Assembly: GCA_963921425.1 (NCBI GenBank) | Contig: OY992832.1 | Span: 18,202,835 to 18,266,834, forward strand | DNA from: Dryas octopetala | Taxonomy: Eukaryota; Streptophyta; Magnoliopsida; Rosales; Rosaceae | Direction: 5' to 3' | Length of the DNA stretch: 64,000 bases | Shown here: positions 1-11,742 of the stretch, one piece after another | How positions within the stretch are numbered: the stretch's first letter is position 1 | Layout: each line of letters begins with the position of its first letter | Position numbers and translations under genes: made by a program | Notes under the pieces: model-generated | Database searches by the model: none | Seen by the model: the letters and a program-made list of their open reading frames with translations, nothing else | What the model was told of the DNA's origin: nothing

Positions 1-295
1 GTGGATGCAGCGAGTGCTTGGGAAGCTTGGACTTAAGCAAAGTAAGTGCACTATATTCTGTGATAATAACTCAGCTATTAAACTCTCGAAGAATCCTGTT
101 ATGCATGGTAGAAGTAAGCATATCGATGTTCGATTTCATTTTCTTCGAGACCTGGTTAATAATGGAGTAGTAGAATTGGTGCATTGTGGCTCAAAGGATC
201 AGTTGGCCGACATTTTAACAAAGCCTTTGAAGCTGGATTTATTCTTGAAGATGAGAGAGCAGCTTGGTGTGTGCAGTGCTCAAGTAGTAAACTGA
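1..295 (+). pseudogene. Ty1/copia polyprotein, C-terminal RNase H end (partial)
   Basis: The frame is open from base 2 to a TGA at 293-295, so the true start lies outside the window. The product matches the last part of a Ty1/copia pol polyprotein: FCDNNSAIKLSKNP, KHIDVRFHFLRD and DQLADILTKPL are the conserved RNase H and tail motifs. It is followed by a purine-rich tract and an LTR in the right order. No break is visible in this piece, but nothing can be said about the rest of the element. Confidence 0.9.
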
Positions 296-328
296 CTGTA
301 TGTTTACAGTACAGTTTAAGGGAGGATT

Positions 329-583
329 GTTAGGAAGTTTTGGTTGCAATGTTGACCAAGTCCTAGGCTCCTATCTATTCTGTTATATGTTCTTGTTAAT
401 AATCCCTGACTTGTAGGGAAAGCTGTTTTTGAATTGTTCTTAGCCACGTTGTTAGGTTGTGCAGTACGTGGGTGCACACTTTTGAATCATTCCTGTTTTG
501 TTTGGCTATATAATAGCCTCTGTTGAGATTCAATAATACTAAGCTTGAGAGCTACCAAAACTATCTTCTTTTAGTTTCTAACA
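329..583 (+). mobile_element. 3' LTR of the copia element cut by the window start
   Basis: The polypurine tract AAGGGAGGAT (319-328) directly precedes TGTTAG, and the LTR closes with CTAACA at 578-583. This gives a 255-bp LTR with perfect TG..CA ends and a 6-bp terminal inverted repeat. A TATATAA-like promoter core lies near 505-515. The 5' LTR is outside the window, so the target duplication and insertion age cannot be read. Confidence 0.82.
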
Positions 584-673
584 CTCAATACTGCAACCAA
601 AAGCATTTTGGTCATTTTTTGAATTTGTAAAATGAAAAACCGTTTTGTAAAACGTTACCAAACGCACCCTAAA
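584..673. mobile_element. TIR-element 3' remnant next to the copia LTR
   Basis: The stretch ends in ACCAAACGCACCCTAA (about 658-673), which resembles the terminal repeat of Tourist/Harbinger-like or hAT-like MITEs (GGGTGCGTTTGGT in reverse). Only this end is present. The copia LTR abuts it, so the retrotransposon probably landed inside the MITE and the other end lies before the window. Family assignment is tentative. Confidence 0.4.
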
Positions 674-759
674 GTTTTCTTCAATCCTTGCTATTTTGCT
701 TCTCTTGACATTGTTTAGTTTTCAATCTTATAGTCTTGCATTACTAAATGCACAAATGT

Positions 760-1045
760 CTATTGAAAGTATCTTTTATTCTCACTTTGCCCTTTTAAAC
801 TTTAATCTTCTCACTTTGTCTCTCAAACTTTACAAATCTCATATTCTGTCAAGTCCTTCAATGACTCCGTTAAAAAATCCGACGTGTCGCTTACATGGAT
901 GAGTGATATGTCAGTTTTTTTGACAGAATCATTGATAGACTTGAATGAATATGACTTACTAAAAGAATTTGTAAAGTTTGAGGAGACAAAGTGAGAAGAT
1001 TAAACTTTAAGATGGTAAGGTAAAAATAAAAATGACTTTTAAGGG
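760..1045. mobile_element. Foldback MITE
   Basis: The left arm at about 796-838 (TTTAATCTTCTCACTTTGTC...) is repeated in reverse complement at about 967-1012 (...GAGAAGATTAAACTT), with a 130-bp loop. Weaker complementarity extends outward on both sides. No coding potential. The exact ends and target duplication are not clear. Confidence 0.65.
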
Positions 1046-1380
1046 ATATTTATGCGAATAAGCCTTACAAAAACAAGCAAAGAATTTATTTTCTAAACAA
1101 TATGACATACGTCCATCAAATATATGGTCGCACATACCTTTGGGCATTTACAAATGTCGTCCCATAAAATTATATTTAATGCCTATGATTTTTATTTAAA
1201 TTTTTTTATAACAAATCAGTTGTGAGGGTATGATAGCTAGTTTAGTAAGATGATAAAAATAAAATTATATCTTTATTGAGACAACCATTCTGGTGGTATG
1301 ATAAGGTTTTAGTTTTACTGTAACTCTAAGTGAGTAGGGCAGTGGGGATAATAATTTTAGTTTGGATGAGAAAGCAAGAA

Positions 1381-1452
1381 GGGCATTTGGTCTAGTGGTA
1401 TGATTCTCGCTTAGGGTGCGAGAGGTCCCGAGTTCAATTCTCGGAATGCCCC
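1381..1452 (+). tRNA. tRNA-Pro (anticodon AGG)
   Basis: A complete 72-nt cloverleaf. The acceptor GGGCATT pairs with AATGCCC (1445-1451), the anticodon stem CTCGC/GCGAG (1406-1410/1418-1422) encloses the loop TTAGGGT with anticodon AGG at 1413-1415, and the T arm CCGAG-TTCAATT-CTCGG spans 1428-1444. There is no intron and CCA is not encoded. T-rich sequence downstream (1454-1469) can serve as RNA polymerase III terminator. All stems pair, so the gene looks functional. Confidence 0.97.
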
Positions 1453-3060
1453 CTTTATTTACTTTTTTCATATGCTTCATTTGATGGAGCACTTTCTTCA
1501 CTTTTTCTCTTTGTTTCTGATGAACAATTGAAGATGGGTCTGATTGAAATCTCTAAAATCCGATCCATGTTTTAATGTGTTAGAACTCTGAGCATTGTTT
1601 GAGATATAATGTGAGAAAAAAATATCGTGATCTTGATAGCTAATTTTGAACACTCCAAATAAAGAAGCATTTGGGTTTCAAGTTTCAACAGAGATGCCCA
1701 AAGAGTTTGAGGTTCTGAATAAAGACACCAGCCAACCCCAGTTTAGGAAAGTCCTCCAAAAACCAAAGGCTGACAAACCCTATGAAGGCTATGATCCCTA
1801 TCCCATTAACCAAATGCAAGTTATTTCCATGGCTTTCTGTATCTGATCGAGCTTTGTCAATGAAGTCACACACACAGTAATATACATACAGGGATAGCTG
1901 ATAAAACAGACTGAAACAACAACATAGCTTAGCACTGGACTTACCTTGTCACAAAATTCTTTGTAGGCAGATTTAGACACACAGATCCCAATGGAGCAAA
2001 GAGTCTTTAATCTCAGCCTTTGTTGCAATGCGCACTATGGAGCTGATATCTAGACGACTACATGATCTTTATTCTTGGATTTCTCAATGTTACCTTATAC
2101 ACTTCAATTTGGTAAAGGGTCGGCCGAGAGGTAAGGCCCACAAGGCCTTCATCTTGGGCTCCATTGTGAGCAACCTTGTGAACAAAGGTTCCACCAAGTG
2201 AATCCTAACTTTAGATCCATTTCAGTGATTTCATGGAGATTCGAAAATGTTCGTTAGACATTCAAGTCTAGAATTCTCTTTGTGAAAACTTGTAGCTCCA
2301 ATAATATAGATAAAATTATTTGTACCACATTTTATATACCACATTAATATCACCTCTCTGAGACTCACTTGTGTTGGTGAGTTGAGGTGTGGTGTCGTTA
2401 GAGTCTGAATCCCCTCTCATCCAATATCATTTGAGAAAAGAGAAAAGACAGAGTCTTAAATCTCTTTTTAAGAACAAATTTATCCTTTTATTGTAACATG
2501 GTGGGCATTAAGTCCTAAGACAACAAAAATACAAAACAATAGACCTAGTCTTAGAAACACTTATGATTAAAGCCCAAATTCATGAAGACTAATGCTGAAG
2601 CCCAAAACTAATGATGCAAGGAACACAAGGTTTCACATCAGCCACTGAATTCTGCTCCCTATATGATGCAAGGAATAACTCCAATCCCCATCCAATACAA
2701 CTCTTTACAATTAAAATAAGATTATAGAGAGGATATAAATCATCTGAAGGCCCAAGGAACAGAAATTTTTTTAAAAGAAAAAGTCTTAAAAAAAATAAAA
2801 GTAAAGGTAAAAATTTGAAGAAAAAGAGAGGAGGGGGAGGAGGGGGAGGAGGAAGAGATTGTCCACCCTGCAGACAGCGGCAGATCTCTTTCAATTTTGT
2901 TTTTCGCTTCCTATAATGAATCTTTCTCTCTTTCTTAATTCCCTTTAGACCACATCAAAGGAAGGTAAGATTTTGTTTTAATTTGTAGAGACTAAATCTT
3001 CAGTATTACATGCATCAATGAAATGGACCATTACCCTACTTTGGATCAACACTACAATTT
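1453..3060. other. Intergenic stretch, possible gene remnant at 1646-1846
   Basis: An open frame at 1646-1846 (+) has normal-looking amino-acid composition (for example KPYEGYDPYPINQ near its end), but I do not recognise it and it has no clear splice sites or partner exons, so it could be a decayed exon. The polyproline-like frame on the minus strand near 2820-2890 is only a low-complexity (GGA)n tract. Nothing else supported here. Confidence 0.35.
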
Positions 3061-3072
3061 TAATTAGCTACA

Positions 3073-3074
<2 letters not shown>

Positions 3075-3164
<90 letters not shown>
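3075..3164. repeat. (CT)45 microsatellite
   Basis: An uninterrupted CT dinucleotide run of 90 bp. It is not next to a recognised gene. Confidence 0.97.
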
Positions 3165-3166
<2 letters not shown>

Positions 3167-3382
3167 ATCATAAAGATATATTAATTAAGGTCCTCAAATA
3201 AAGAAATTCTTCATTCTTTGGGTAGAAATGTACAAGATTTGAGTCATCAAGAGCTCATATATTCTTATCAAGAACCATAAGAACTTAATGTCGACCGTAT
3301 GACATTATGATATGATTAAAAAGTGCTTGACCTCCTCGACAATATTGCACCATGCACATTAATCTTGCGTTTTGCATGTATT

Positions 3383-4034
3383 CAGGGCCGGCCATGAGGG
3401 CAGGCGAGCTGGGCGACCGCCTAGGGCCCACCCACCCAAAAGGTCTTCTACTTCTAATTTAGGCTTCTTAAAAAAAAAAAAAAACCTTTCAATTTTTCAT
3501 GTTTTGTGTTTGTTTTTGTATATATATTTTTTAATATTATGGTGAACTACTTTAATGTGGCTGATTGCTCTACAATGACTTACATGTGTGAGAATCCTAA
3601 TACATATTATTAATAATTAGCTTGTTATGCAGCCAGTAGTATGAGAATACTAATGCATTAATAAATAATTAAATTTGGAATATAAACAGAGATTTAGTTG
3701 TTTTATACTTTGTCTCATTTATTAATATCGAGAAGTAAGAAAGCTCTCAAATTTAGTAACAAAAGTTTGTTAGCAGGGAATTTGGAATATAGATTGCCAA
3801 GAAGCTTGCTGTATGTATTAGTTATCTTTAAAATTGATTCAAACTTTTGTGTACTTAATGATTCTCAACTAATGCAAATCAGTTCTATTTTTTAATTTCT
3901 CTTACTAAATTGATAATTATCAAGTTAGAAATTGCTTATTGATTTTTTGGTCAATTAATTTTAGTTATTGAATGGGCAAAGGGCCTCAAATTTTTTTCTC
4001 ACTTAGGGCCACCTAAATCCTCGGACCAGCCCTG
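3383..4034. mobile_element. Non-autonomous hAT element with 8-bp target duplication
   Basis: Starts CAGGGCCGGCC and ends GACCAGCCCTG, short inverted termini of hAT type. It is flanked by the perfect 8-bp duplication CATGTATT at 3375-3382 and 4035-4042. At 652 bp it is far too short for a transposase, and the short frames inside show no transposase motifs. A related truncated copy starts at about 19196. Confidence 0.9.
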
Positions 4035-4143
4035 CATGTATTCAGATGGCCAAAAAAAAGATGAGGCTAGTCCGAGGCTTGTGGAGGTCCTAGGCAAATA
4101 GGGAGAGAACCACGTTTATATACAATTAATACAAATAAAATCT

Positions 4144-4768
4144 GAGTGCTGCTATATGCACACCCATTTCCTTCTCACTACACACTATTTTTTCCTACAC
4201 ACCTCATATAACTTTTTAAATTTTACAATTTCTCAAAAAAAAAAACCCCCCAAATTCCAAAACACCCACGCCCATAAAAAGAAAAAAAAAAAAACCCACA
4301 GCAAACTCAAGGCCCGATTCCACCCCCTGCACACCCACAGTCTTTGGTCTTACCAGATTTGTTGCCGAAGTTCCTCCTTCCTCTCTCTCCCTCTTTTTCT
4401 CTTTCTCTTTACGTCTATTTCTCTTCCTCTCTCTTTCACACCCCCCTTGCCGAAAAGGAAAGGAGGCCAGCAAGGAGGGTGCGAAAGAGAGAGGAAGAGA
4501 AAGTGAAGGAGAGAGTGAGAGGGAATGGGAGAGAGAGAGAGAGTGCACTGACCGCCGAGAACAAGGGCGGTGGCGGGGTGGTGCAGGAGGCAAGGGTGGA
4601 GGGCTTGGAGGCTGGATCAAAGAGTCTTGGGTGGTTTGTAAGTTATTTTTAAAATAGTATTTGTCGTTTATGGTAATTTAAAATTGGGGTAAATTTGTAA
4701 TTTTTTTAATTGAAAAGGTTGGAAGGGTGTGTAGTGAGAGGAAAAATGGTGTGCATATAAAAACACTC
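4144..4768. mobile_element. TIR element (Mutator-like) with a CT/GC-rich core
   Basis: The first 42 bp (GAGTGCTGCTATATGCACACC...) are mirrored at 4727-4768 (...GGTGTGCATATAAAAACACTC). Flanks TAAAATCT and TAAAATAT suggest an imperfect target duplication. The core, about 4310-4620, is pyrimidine-rich then purine-rich and unlike the AT-rich surroundings, as if it were a captured 5' leader or exon. The frames it contains on both strands are low-complexity and not convincing genes. Confidence 0.7.
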
Positions 4769-5012
4769 TAAAATATTAGTTAGTGGAGACCACTTGAAGT
4801 GGTGATTAATCTCATATTGAGCTTGTACAGTCAAAATAAAAATGCCAATTACCATTAAGGCTTAGCAACAACAGCTATATTCTTATTTGAAAAGGCCTAT
4901 TTATTTATAGATTATTTTTCATGCATGCAACAAAGATATGACTGATTTGATATTTCAATCCAATAATATGATAACACATATGCTTTTATACTTCATCACA
5001 TAATAATTTCTC

Positions 5013-5099
5013 CAATTTTAAGACATAATTTATATCTTGGGATGCCAAGTCAACTAATTTCAAGACATAATTTATCTCTGGAATGCAAAGTCAGCTCAT
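5013..5099. repeat. Two-copy degenerate tandem repeat, unit about 44 bp
   Basis: The phrase AAGACATAATTTATNTCT..GGNATGC.AAGTCA occurs twice in direct order (about 5013-5055 and 5056-5099). Small local duplication without coding sequence. Confidence 0.7.
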
Positions 5100-6640
5100 A
5101 TCCCTGTTATTGATAAATTTTTCTCTATTTTTTATAAGAGGCCCTCTAAGTTCGTGGTCTCAGGCGGTCACACAATCCGCTACCCTCTAAGCCAGACTTG
5201 ATTTGGATTATCTATATAATTAGTTTTACTTGATTCTTAATTATAGTTGTTCATTATAAAATTAAGAATGTATGAGTGAAAAAATTAATAATATATTTTA
5301 AAAAAAAATTCAAGTAAACTATTGAATTTTTAATACACGACTAAATTGAAGTAAACAAAACCAACCACATGCAAACATTGAATTCATCTTTGTTTTGTAT
5401 ACGGAACTGAAAATGATGAAAATAACTTATCTATTCCGTGTCAGGAGACATGTGGTATCACAAGAAAGAGAGAAAGAGAGAGAGATGTGGATGCCAGCTG
5501 GTGTCATGGGGGTAGAGGTAAGTTCTTCTGGAAAATGATAGTTCGTTAAGTCCTTAATATGATCATAACTTCCCTGCCATCATTAATGTCTAATTAATGC
5601 TTTATTTCAATTTTCACGTAATTTCTTATGCTCTGGTGTATTTCAATTTCTGGGGAAATGACGTGCGAGTCAATGGGAGTAGGAAATTTTGGCCCCCGGG
5701 TGTGCCCACTTGTACTCGTTAGTGGGCACATTTGCATGGATGAAAACCAGATCTTACATTTTTCTGCTGCACACAACAATATGATTGCTACTCTTGTTTG
5801 AACCTGAACATATATATCAGCCTCAAAACATTAATGAAACCTTGACATGTAGTACTATACCCTTAAAGAGCCATATTGATAAAAAGGATTGACATAGATT
5901 TACAACCCCCATGTCTTTTATAGGTGAAGGTCTGTTTTCTTGGTCCACTGAACTATAAATATTGACACAAATTGCTGTGGGACTGACAATTAGGGGACGT
6001 GGTACCACTTTTGGGGATCAAACATTATAGACTTTCTGATTATAGGCAATCAGTTGAAGTTGAAATTGATAAAAAGTCATAAGTGATCTTTTGCCATATT
6101 AAATCTGAATCATAGAAAATTTTATCAAAAAATATATGGTACATAAATACATTTTTAACCCTTGAAAGTTAATGATTTTACTTTTCCACTACTAGTCTAG
6201 GGTATAAATCTTCCGCCATCTAATGTATACATAGAGTATATGACACACAAATACTCTATTATAAATGAATTCTTAAATTATTAATTATATTAGTTTTTAT
6301 CTAAATGTGTGACTCAAATTTACAGATTCAACAATATCCCAAAATTTAATTCTGTCAAAAAATTGCCAACAATATAACCCTAACACAAACATTGGACTTT
6401 TCAGAACAATTTTAGTTTTCTTGGAGTGTGGACACAAGACTAGACTTTCGAAAAGAAAACCAAGAAAACAAATACATGTTCTTCGATTTCGTCTCTGTCG
6501 AAGCCACATTGTTGTTAGAGATGTGGGCTTGACGCCTGTGCGCCCTTGACGAAACAACATGTTCATAAATTGTATGGTGGTCCGGTTTGACCACGGGCAT
6601 GCCTGTACAGTAGGCAATTGGGCCTAGTAGGACCATTTTT
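5100..6640. other. AT-rich intergenic DNA
   Basis: No gene, RNA or clear element was recognised. Open frames are short and without motifs. A short GA-rich patch sits near 5463-5485. Confidence 0.6.
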
Positions 6641-6649
6641 TTTTTTTTT

Positions 6650-7090
6650 TTGTGACAATATTTGGGTCACTCCCATGGAGTATTTCAAGGTCACCTCATT
6701 TCCCTAAATTTTAATTTCGGCAATGCTAGTGTATGATCGGAACCGTTCACTTTTTAGATAATCAATTAAAGATCATCTCTGTAAAAAATCAAATCAATCG
6801 AAAATCGTTTGGTTATCTAACTGTTGTCAATTAAGTAGAAAAAATTAATGGTTTTCAATTAAAGAGTGATTTTTTGATCAAACCGTTGATTTTTTCTATT
6901 TAATCAACAATAATTATATAACCAAACGATTTCCGATTGAGTTGATTTTTTGCAAAATTGATCTATAATAGGTGATCTAAAAAGTGAACGGTTCCGATCA
7001 TACGCCGGTATTATCGAAATTACGATTTTGGAGAGAGGGGTGACATTGGGGTACCCCCAGGGGGTGACCCAAGTAGTGTCCTTTTTTTTT
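6650..7090. mobile_element. Long foldback MITE with nested inverted arms
   Basis: An inner arm pair, 6712-6800 and about 6935-7022, shares TAATTTCG at the ends and ATGATCGGAACCGTTCACTTTT versus its complement inside. Outer sequences (TTTGGGTCACTCCC... at about 6660, and GGGGGTGACCCAAGTA at about 7058) are also complementary, so either the element is larger than the inner hairpin or two foldbacks are nested. Its inner core resembles the MITEs at about 33440 and 60112. Confidence 0.72.
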
Positions 7091-7629
7091 TCAGCAAAAA
7101 ATAGTGAGATTATTTTTTTTAATTTTAAGATCCATTTTTTATGACTTTTGTGTATTAATTTTTTGTAATAATATATTAATATTCTACATATAACATAGGG
7201 AAAATGTAAGGAAAATGACTTTAACTTATGTGTCGGAGTCAAATGAGATTTCTTCTTCAAAAGTGTATTTGTTAGGACTAATACTTCACTTAAACGTTAA
7301 ATAAGGCTATTCCGTCAAGTCCGTTACACTTTTCGTCAAAAATTGATCATATGCCATGCACGCGATTAATTTTTAAAGATGAAATTGATATTTTTCACCA
7401 TTAAAATAGTTAATAAAAAAAAAAACTAACAGACAAAAAAAATTAAAAACAAACTAAAAGTGAAAAAAACTAAAAACAAACTGAAAGAATAAAAAAAAAT
7501 AGAGGAGCAGATCAACCCTCCCTCCCTACCCCCAACCCACCTCACTACCCTGTGACGACGACGGCCCAACGAATACCGGTGGTTTTGTCAGACCCCGGCG
7601 GCGGCCCACCCTCCCCCTCCTCCTCTCCC

Positions 7630-7697
7630 TCTTTCTCTTTCTCTTTCTCTTTCTCTTTCTCTTTCTCTTTCTCTTTCTCCCTCTCTCTCTCTCTCTC
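7630..7697. repeat. (TTTCTC)n microsatellite
   Basis: About eight TTTCTC hexamers followed by a CT run. Read on the minus strand it gives a meaningless Arg-Lys repeat frame. Confidence 0.95.
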
Positions 7698-7742
7698 AAA
7701 CACCGAAACCCCATCTTCTCTCTGTCTTCGCCATGAACCGTC

Positions 7743-8005
7743 TGTTAAAGTTTATTATTATTTACTTATTAATTATTGAATAAGTTGGTGTATGTTGTCC
7801 TATTCTTATGGGACTTAGTTGTTTGGTTGTTTCCTAGTCTGTAGGGATATCTCAGTAGTGGTGAAAGTTTGTTAGTCATGGAACGTGTTGTTCCAAGTTA
7901 TGTGCTAAGTCAGTTCTGTTTATTCTATTTTTAAGTTGTTTTCAACTCAGTCAATTACAATCAATCAAGTTAAATTAATTTCAGTCTACTGTCTTTGAGT
8001 TTACA
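7743..8005 (+). repeat. 5' LTR of the 7743-11742 copia element
   Basis: 263 bp, TG..CA ends. About 98% identical by eye to the 3' LTR. Confidence 0.93.
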
Positions 8006-8120
8006 TTTGGTATCAGAGCCACAGAGAGAAAAAAAAAAAAAAAAAACAGAGGTCGTGTAGAAAGTCTTCACTGAACAGCAGCTCTCTTCTACTCACTTTT
8101 GTATTGCAGCAGCAACTCTC

Positions 8121-8702
8121 ATGGCATCAGAAATTTTTGTGCAACCTGCAATTCCTCGCTTTGATGGTCACTATGATCATTGGAGCATATTAATGGAGAA
8201 TTTCCTGAGATCCAAGGAGTATTGGACTTTGGTGGAAATCGGCATTCATGAACCAGGAAATGAAGCAGTGTTGATAGAAGTTCAACAAAAAAGTTTGGAA
8301 GAACAACGGCTGAAAGATTTATAGGTGAAGAATTATCTTTTTCAAGCTATATATCGTGCAATTCTAGAGACAATTCTTCAAAAAGACACTTCGAAGCAAA
8401 TTTGGGACTCCATGAAAAAGAAGTACCAAGGCTCAACAAAGGTGAAACGTTCTGCATTGCAGACACTCCGAAGAGATTTTGAGACTCTTCAAATGAAGCA
8501 GGGAGAGTCTGTCAATGACTATTTCTCCAGAACAATGGCAATTGCAAACAAGATGTAGATCCATGGCGACAAGATGGAAGATGTTACCATTGTTGAAAAG
8601 ATTTTGCGGTCTATGACTCCAAAGTTTGATTATATTGTTTGCTCGATTGAAGAATCAAATGATGTTGATGAACTCTAAATTGATGAACTCCAAAGTTCCT
8701 TA
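8121..8702 (+). pseudogene. copia gag fragment with three in-frame stops
   Basis: The reading starts at ATG 8121 and matches copia-type gag (UBN2 family): PRFDGHYDHWSILMENFL near the start, then LRRDFETLQMKQGESVNDYF. TAG at 8322-8324, TAG at 8556-8558 and TAA at 8676-8678 interrupt one continuous frame. It ends where the inverted block begins; the last residues before that (IEESNDVDEL) are encoded again, on the minus strand, near 10080. Confidence 0.88.
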
Positions 8703-10080
8703 TTCAGCTTTGTTTTGTAAACCCATTTGACGCCAATCGACTTCTGCCCTTGTGGAAGGTCTGTCAACTCCCAGGTATTATTTTTCGCAATTGATCTGAT
8801 TTCCTCATTCATTGCTTGTTTCCATTTCTCCTCTTTGAGAGCTTCTTGGAAAGCTATAGGATCAGAATCTGAAAATACATCAAGATAGGTAAGTGGATAT
8901 TCATCAGAGTGATCAATACCATCTACGTCATAGTCCATCATCCATGCTGGTCTTTTTCTCGTGCGTGGGGGCCTTGAATCATATGTGGAAATAACTCTAG
9001 ATGTACTTGCTTGTGGATTTGGTGTGCTACTGGAAATTGTAATTGATGACTGCTCAGAATTTATTTCTTCTCCTTCATCAAAATCTGCAGAAATGTACTC
9101 CTTTGAGCTTTCAACAGCCCATGACCACGAGGATTCCTCATCAAATACCACATCTCGGCTGATCACAATCTTTTTATTGATTGGGTTGAACAATTTGTAC
9201 GCCTTTGAATGTTTACTGACCCCAAGAAAAATGCACTTGACCCCTTTGTCATCCAGCTTCTTCCTCTTCTCATCTGGAATATGTGCATATGCTACACAAC
9301 CAAAAATTCTGAAGTGATCCACTGCTGGTTTATGTCCGTTCCATGCTTCTTCAGGTGTCATATCTTTGACAGCAAGTGTGAGACAACGATTGAGTATATG
9401 AATGCTCCAATTGACTGCCTCGGGCCAAAAACTCTTTGGAATGCTTCGGCTTGCCAACGTGCTTCCAACCATGTTTAGAATTGTCCTGTTCTTCCTCTCG
9501 GCTACTCGATTCTGTTGTGGTGTGTAGGCTGCTATAAGTTGTCGCCTAATTCCATGCATCTCACAAAAATTTGAAAATTCTTGTGAGTTAAACTCTCTAC
9601 CATGATCAGTGCGAAGAGTTTTAATTACTCTTCCAACATCCTTTTCAGCAAGAGCTTTGAAGCTTTTAAAGGCTGCAAAAGCTTCTGATTTTTCCTGCAA
9701 GAAGTAAACCCACGTTTTTTGACTGTAATCATCAATAAACGTGACCATACCTGTGGCATCTGTAGCACTCAATGTTTGACTTATCGAACCTTGAATCTTG
9801 ATCATGTCCTCTGCCTCTACTTTGGGAATTAGGGGTGGAGTGATCTTCTGACTTATTGTGTCTGCCTTCTCTGTTGCCATCATTATTTCCTCTGCCTCTG
9901 CCTCTACCCCTTCCTTGGCCTTGACCTCGACCCCGACCTGAGCCTCTGGATGTTGGGGATTCATAGTTGGTAGAGACCTTCAGAGCTTGCTCCTCAATGG
10001 TACTGCGAGTGATCTTTCATTCATGTACCAGTAAGGAACTTTGGAGTTCATCAATTGAGAGTTCATCAACATCATTTGAT
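8675..10080 (-). pseudogene. Inverted copia segment: gag end, integrase core, RT start
   Basis: Read on the minus strand from about 10080 this runs gag C-terminus ([13 protein letters not shown]), an Arg-Gly-rich region and the start of a zinc knuckle (CYRCHRYGH) in a shifted frame. It then enters an open frame at 9964-8675 with the integrase core. The catalytic residues are visible as FIDDYS, TLRTDHGREF and VAERKNRT (D,D,E), and the frame ends in the RT start GVKWVYKTKLNK. Protease and the integrase zinc domain are missing, through a deletion between knuckle and integrase core. Confidence 0.88.
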
Positions 10081-11413
10081 GGGTATTGACTACAAAGAAG
10101 TGTTCGCTCCAGTTGTAAGACTCGATACAATTCGATTGGTCCTCTCCATTGCAGCTCAAAATTCTTGGTCCATTTTTCAATTGGATGTGAAGTCTGTATT
10201 TTTGCATGGCGAATTGCAAGAAGAAGTATATGTTGACCAACCATCAGGTTTTCTGCAACAGGGGAAGAGGAAACAAGTATACAAGTTGAGAAAGGCTCTT
10301 TACGGGCTTAAACAAGCACCTAGAGCTTGGTATAGTCGTATATAAGCTTATTTCATCAAAGAAGGTTTTAAAAAGTGTCCATATGAGAATACACTCTTTA
10401 TTAAAGTTGGTGATGGTGGAAAGATGTTAAATGTGTGCTTATATGTAGATGATTTAATCTACACTGGAAACGATAAGGCTATGTTTGATGCTTTTAAAAA
10501 TTTCAAGATGACTGAATTTGATATGTCAGATTTTGGATTGATGAACTACTTCCTTGGCATCGAAGTAGAACAATCTGCTGCAGGCATTTTTGTTTCACAA
10601 AAGAACTACGTTCAGGAGGTGTTGGATAGGTTTGGAATGAAGGATTGCAACCCTGTAGGCACCCCAACTGAACCTAGAATGAAGCTAATGAAGGACCTTG
10701 AAGGAGAAAAGGTCAACAACACACTCTACAAGCAGATTGTAGGAAGCTTAATGTATGTGACAGCCACAAGACCAGATGTTATGCACGCTGTGAGCCTCAT
10801 TAGTCTCTACATGGAGTGCCCAACAAAACTTTATCTCCTTGCTGCAAAAAGGATCTTTCGCTATTTAAAAGGTACAATGGATTTTGGGATATTGTACAGA
10901 AAAGAAGCAAAGTCAAAGTCATGTTTAATTGGCTTTACTGATAGTGATTACGCTGGAGATCCAGATGATAGAAGAAGCACTTCAGGCTATGTGTTTATGA
11001 TGGGTTCAGGGGTTGTTTCATGGTCATCTAAGAAGCAACCAATTATCACTTTATCCACCACTAAAGTTGAATTTGTTGTTGCTGCTTGATGTTCTTGTCA
11101 AGCGATATGGTTGAGAAGATTACTTGGAGAACTACACTGCCAGCAGCAAGGATCTACACCAGTTTTTTGTGACAACAGTTCAACCATCAAACTTTCAAAA
11201 AATCATGTTCTACATGGAAGAAACAAACATATTGATGTGAGGTATCACTTCTTACGTGATTTGTGTACATATGGCACCATTGATCTGGTTTATTGTAGAA
11301 GTGAAGACCAAATTGCAGACGTGTTTACCAAGCCTCTCAAAAGAGCTGTGTTCTTGAAGTTGAGGAATTTGCTGGGTGTTTGCTTTATAAAGGATCTTGC
11401 TGGAGGGAGCTGA
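10055..11413 (+). pseudogene. copia reverse transcriptase and RNase H with two stops
   Basis: One frame carries [18 protein letters not shown], the FQLDVKS motif, the catalytic CLYVDDL box (about 10436-10456), and the RNase H motifs DSDYAGDPDDRRSTSGY and FCDNSSTIKLSKN. TAA at 10343-10345 and TGA at 11087-11089 interrupt it. The RT N-terminus is not upstream on this strand; it lies in the inverted block at about 8700-8760. A short piece of RT between the two parts is absent. Confidence 0.92.
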
Positions 11414-11479
11414 GATGGATAAATAAGTTTGTTTTTACTTTATAACTGATGTCTGAAGGACATTCAGTTTAAGGGAGGG

Positions 11480-11742
11480 TGTTAAAGTTTATTATTATTT
11501 ACTTATTAATTATTGAATAAGTTGGTGTATGTTGTCCTATTCTTATGGGACTTAGTTGTTTGGTTGTTTCCTAGTCTGTAGGGATATCCCAGTAGTGGTG
11601 AAAGTCTATTAGTCATGGAACGTGTTGTTCCAAGTTATGTGCTAAGTCAGTTTTGTTTATTCTATTTTTAAGTTGTTTTCAACTCAGTCAATTACAATCA
11701 ATCAAGTTAAATCAATTTCAGTCTACTGTCTTTGAGTTTACA
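11480..11742 (+). repeat. 3' LTR of the 7743-11742 copia element
   Basis: 263 bp, preceded by the polypurine tract at 11471-11479 and followed by the target duplication CCGTC. Confidence 0.93.

Larger units (their letters stand above)
7743..11742 (+). mobile_element. Complete but defective Ty1/copia retrotransposon
   Basis: Two 263-bp LTRs (7743-8005, 11480-11742) start TGTTAAAG and end TTTACA, and they differ at about 5 positions. The target duplication CCGTC flanks both sides (7738-7742, 11743-11747). A primer-binding site TTTGGTATCAGAGCC, typical for initiator tRNA-Met, follows the 5' LTR, and AAGGGAGGG precedes the 3' LTR. The interior is only about 3.5 kb, has stops and internal deletions, and its middle third is inverted, so it cannot make its own proteins. 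Near-identical LTRs suggest a fairly recent insertion. Confidence 0.95.

Noticed and set aside
2589..2894. Minus-strand frame with a polyproline run
   Set aside because: It is created by a (GGA)n/A-rich low-complexity tract and has no domain or codon-use support.
4156..4652. Overlapping frames of about 100-134 codons on both strands
   Set aside because: All arise from CT/GA-rich sequence in the TIR-element core. They are Ser/Leu or Arg/Glu repeats without motifs.
7526..7779. Arg-Lys and Ser-Phe repeat frames
   Set aside because: Translation of the (TTTCTC)n microsatellite.
8961..9478. Plus-strand frames inside the copia element
   Set aside because: They are antisense shadows of the inverted integrase frame.
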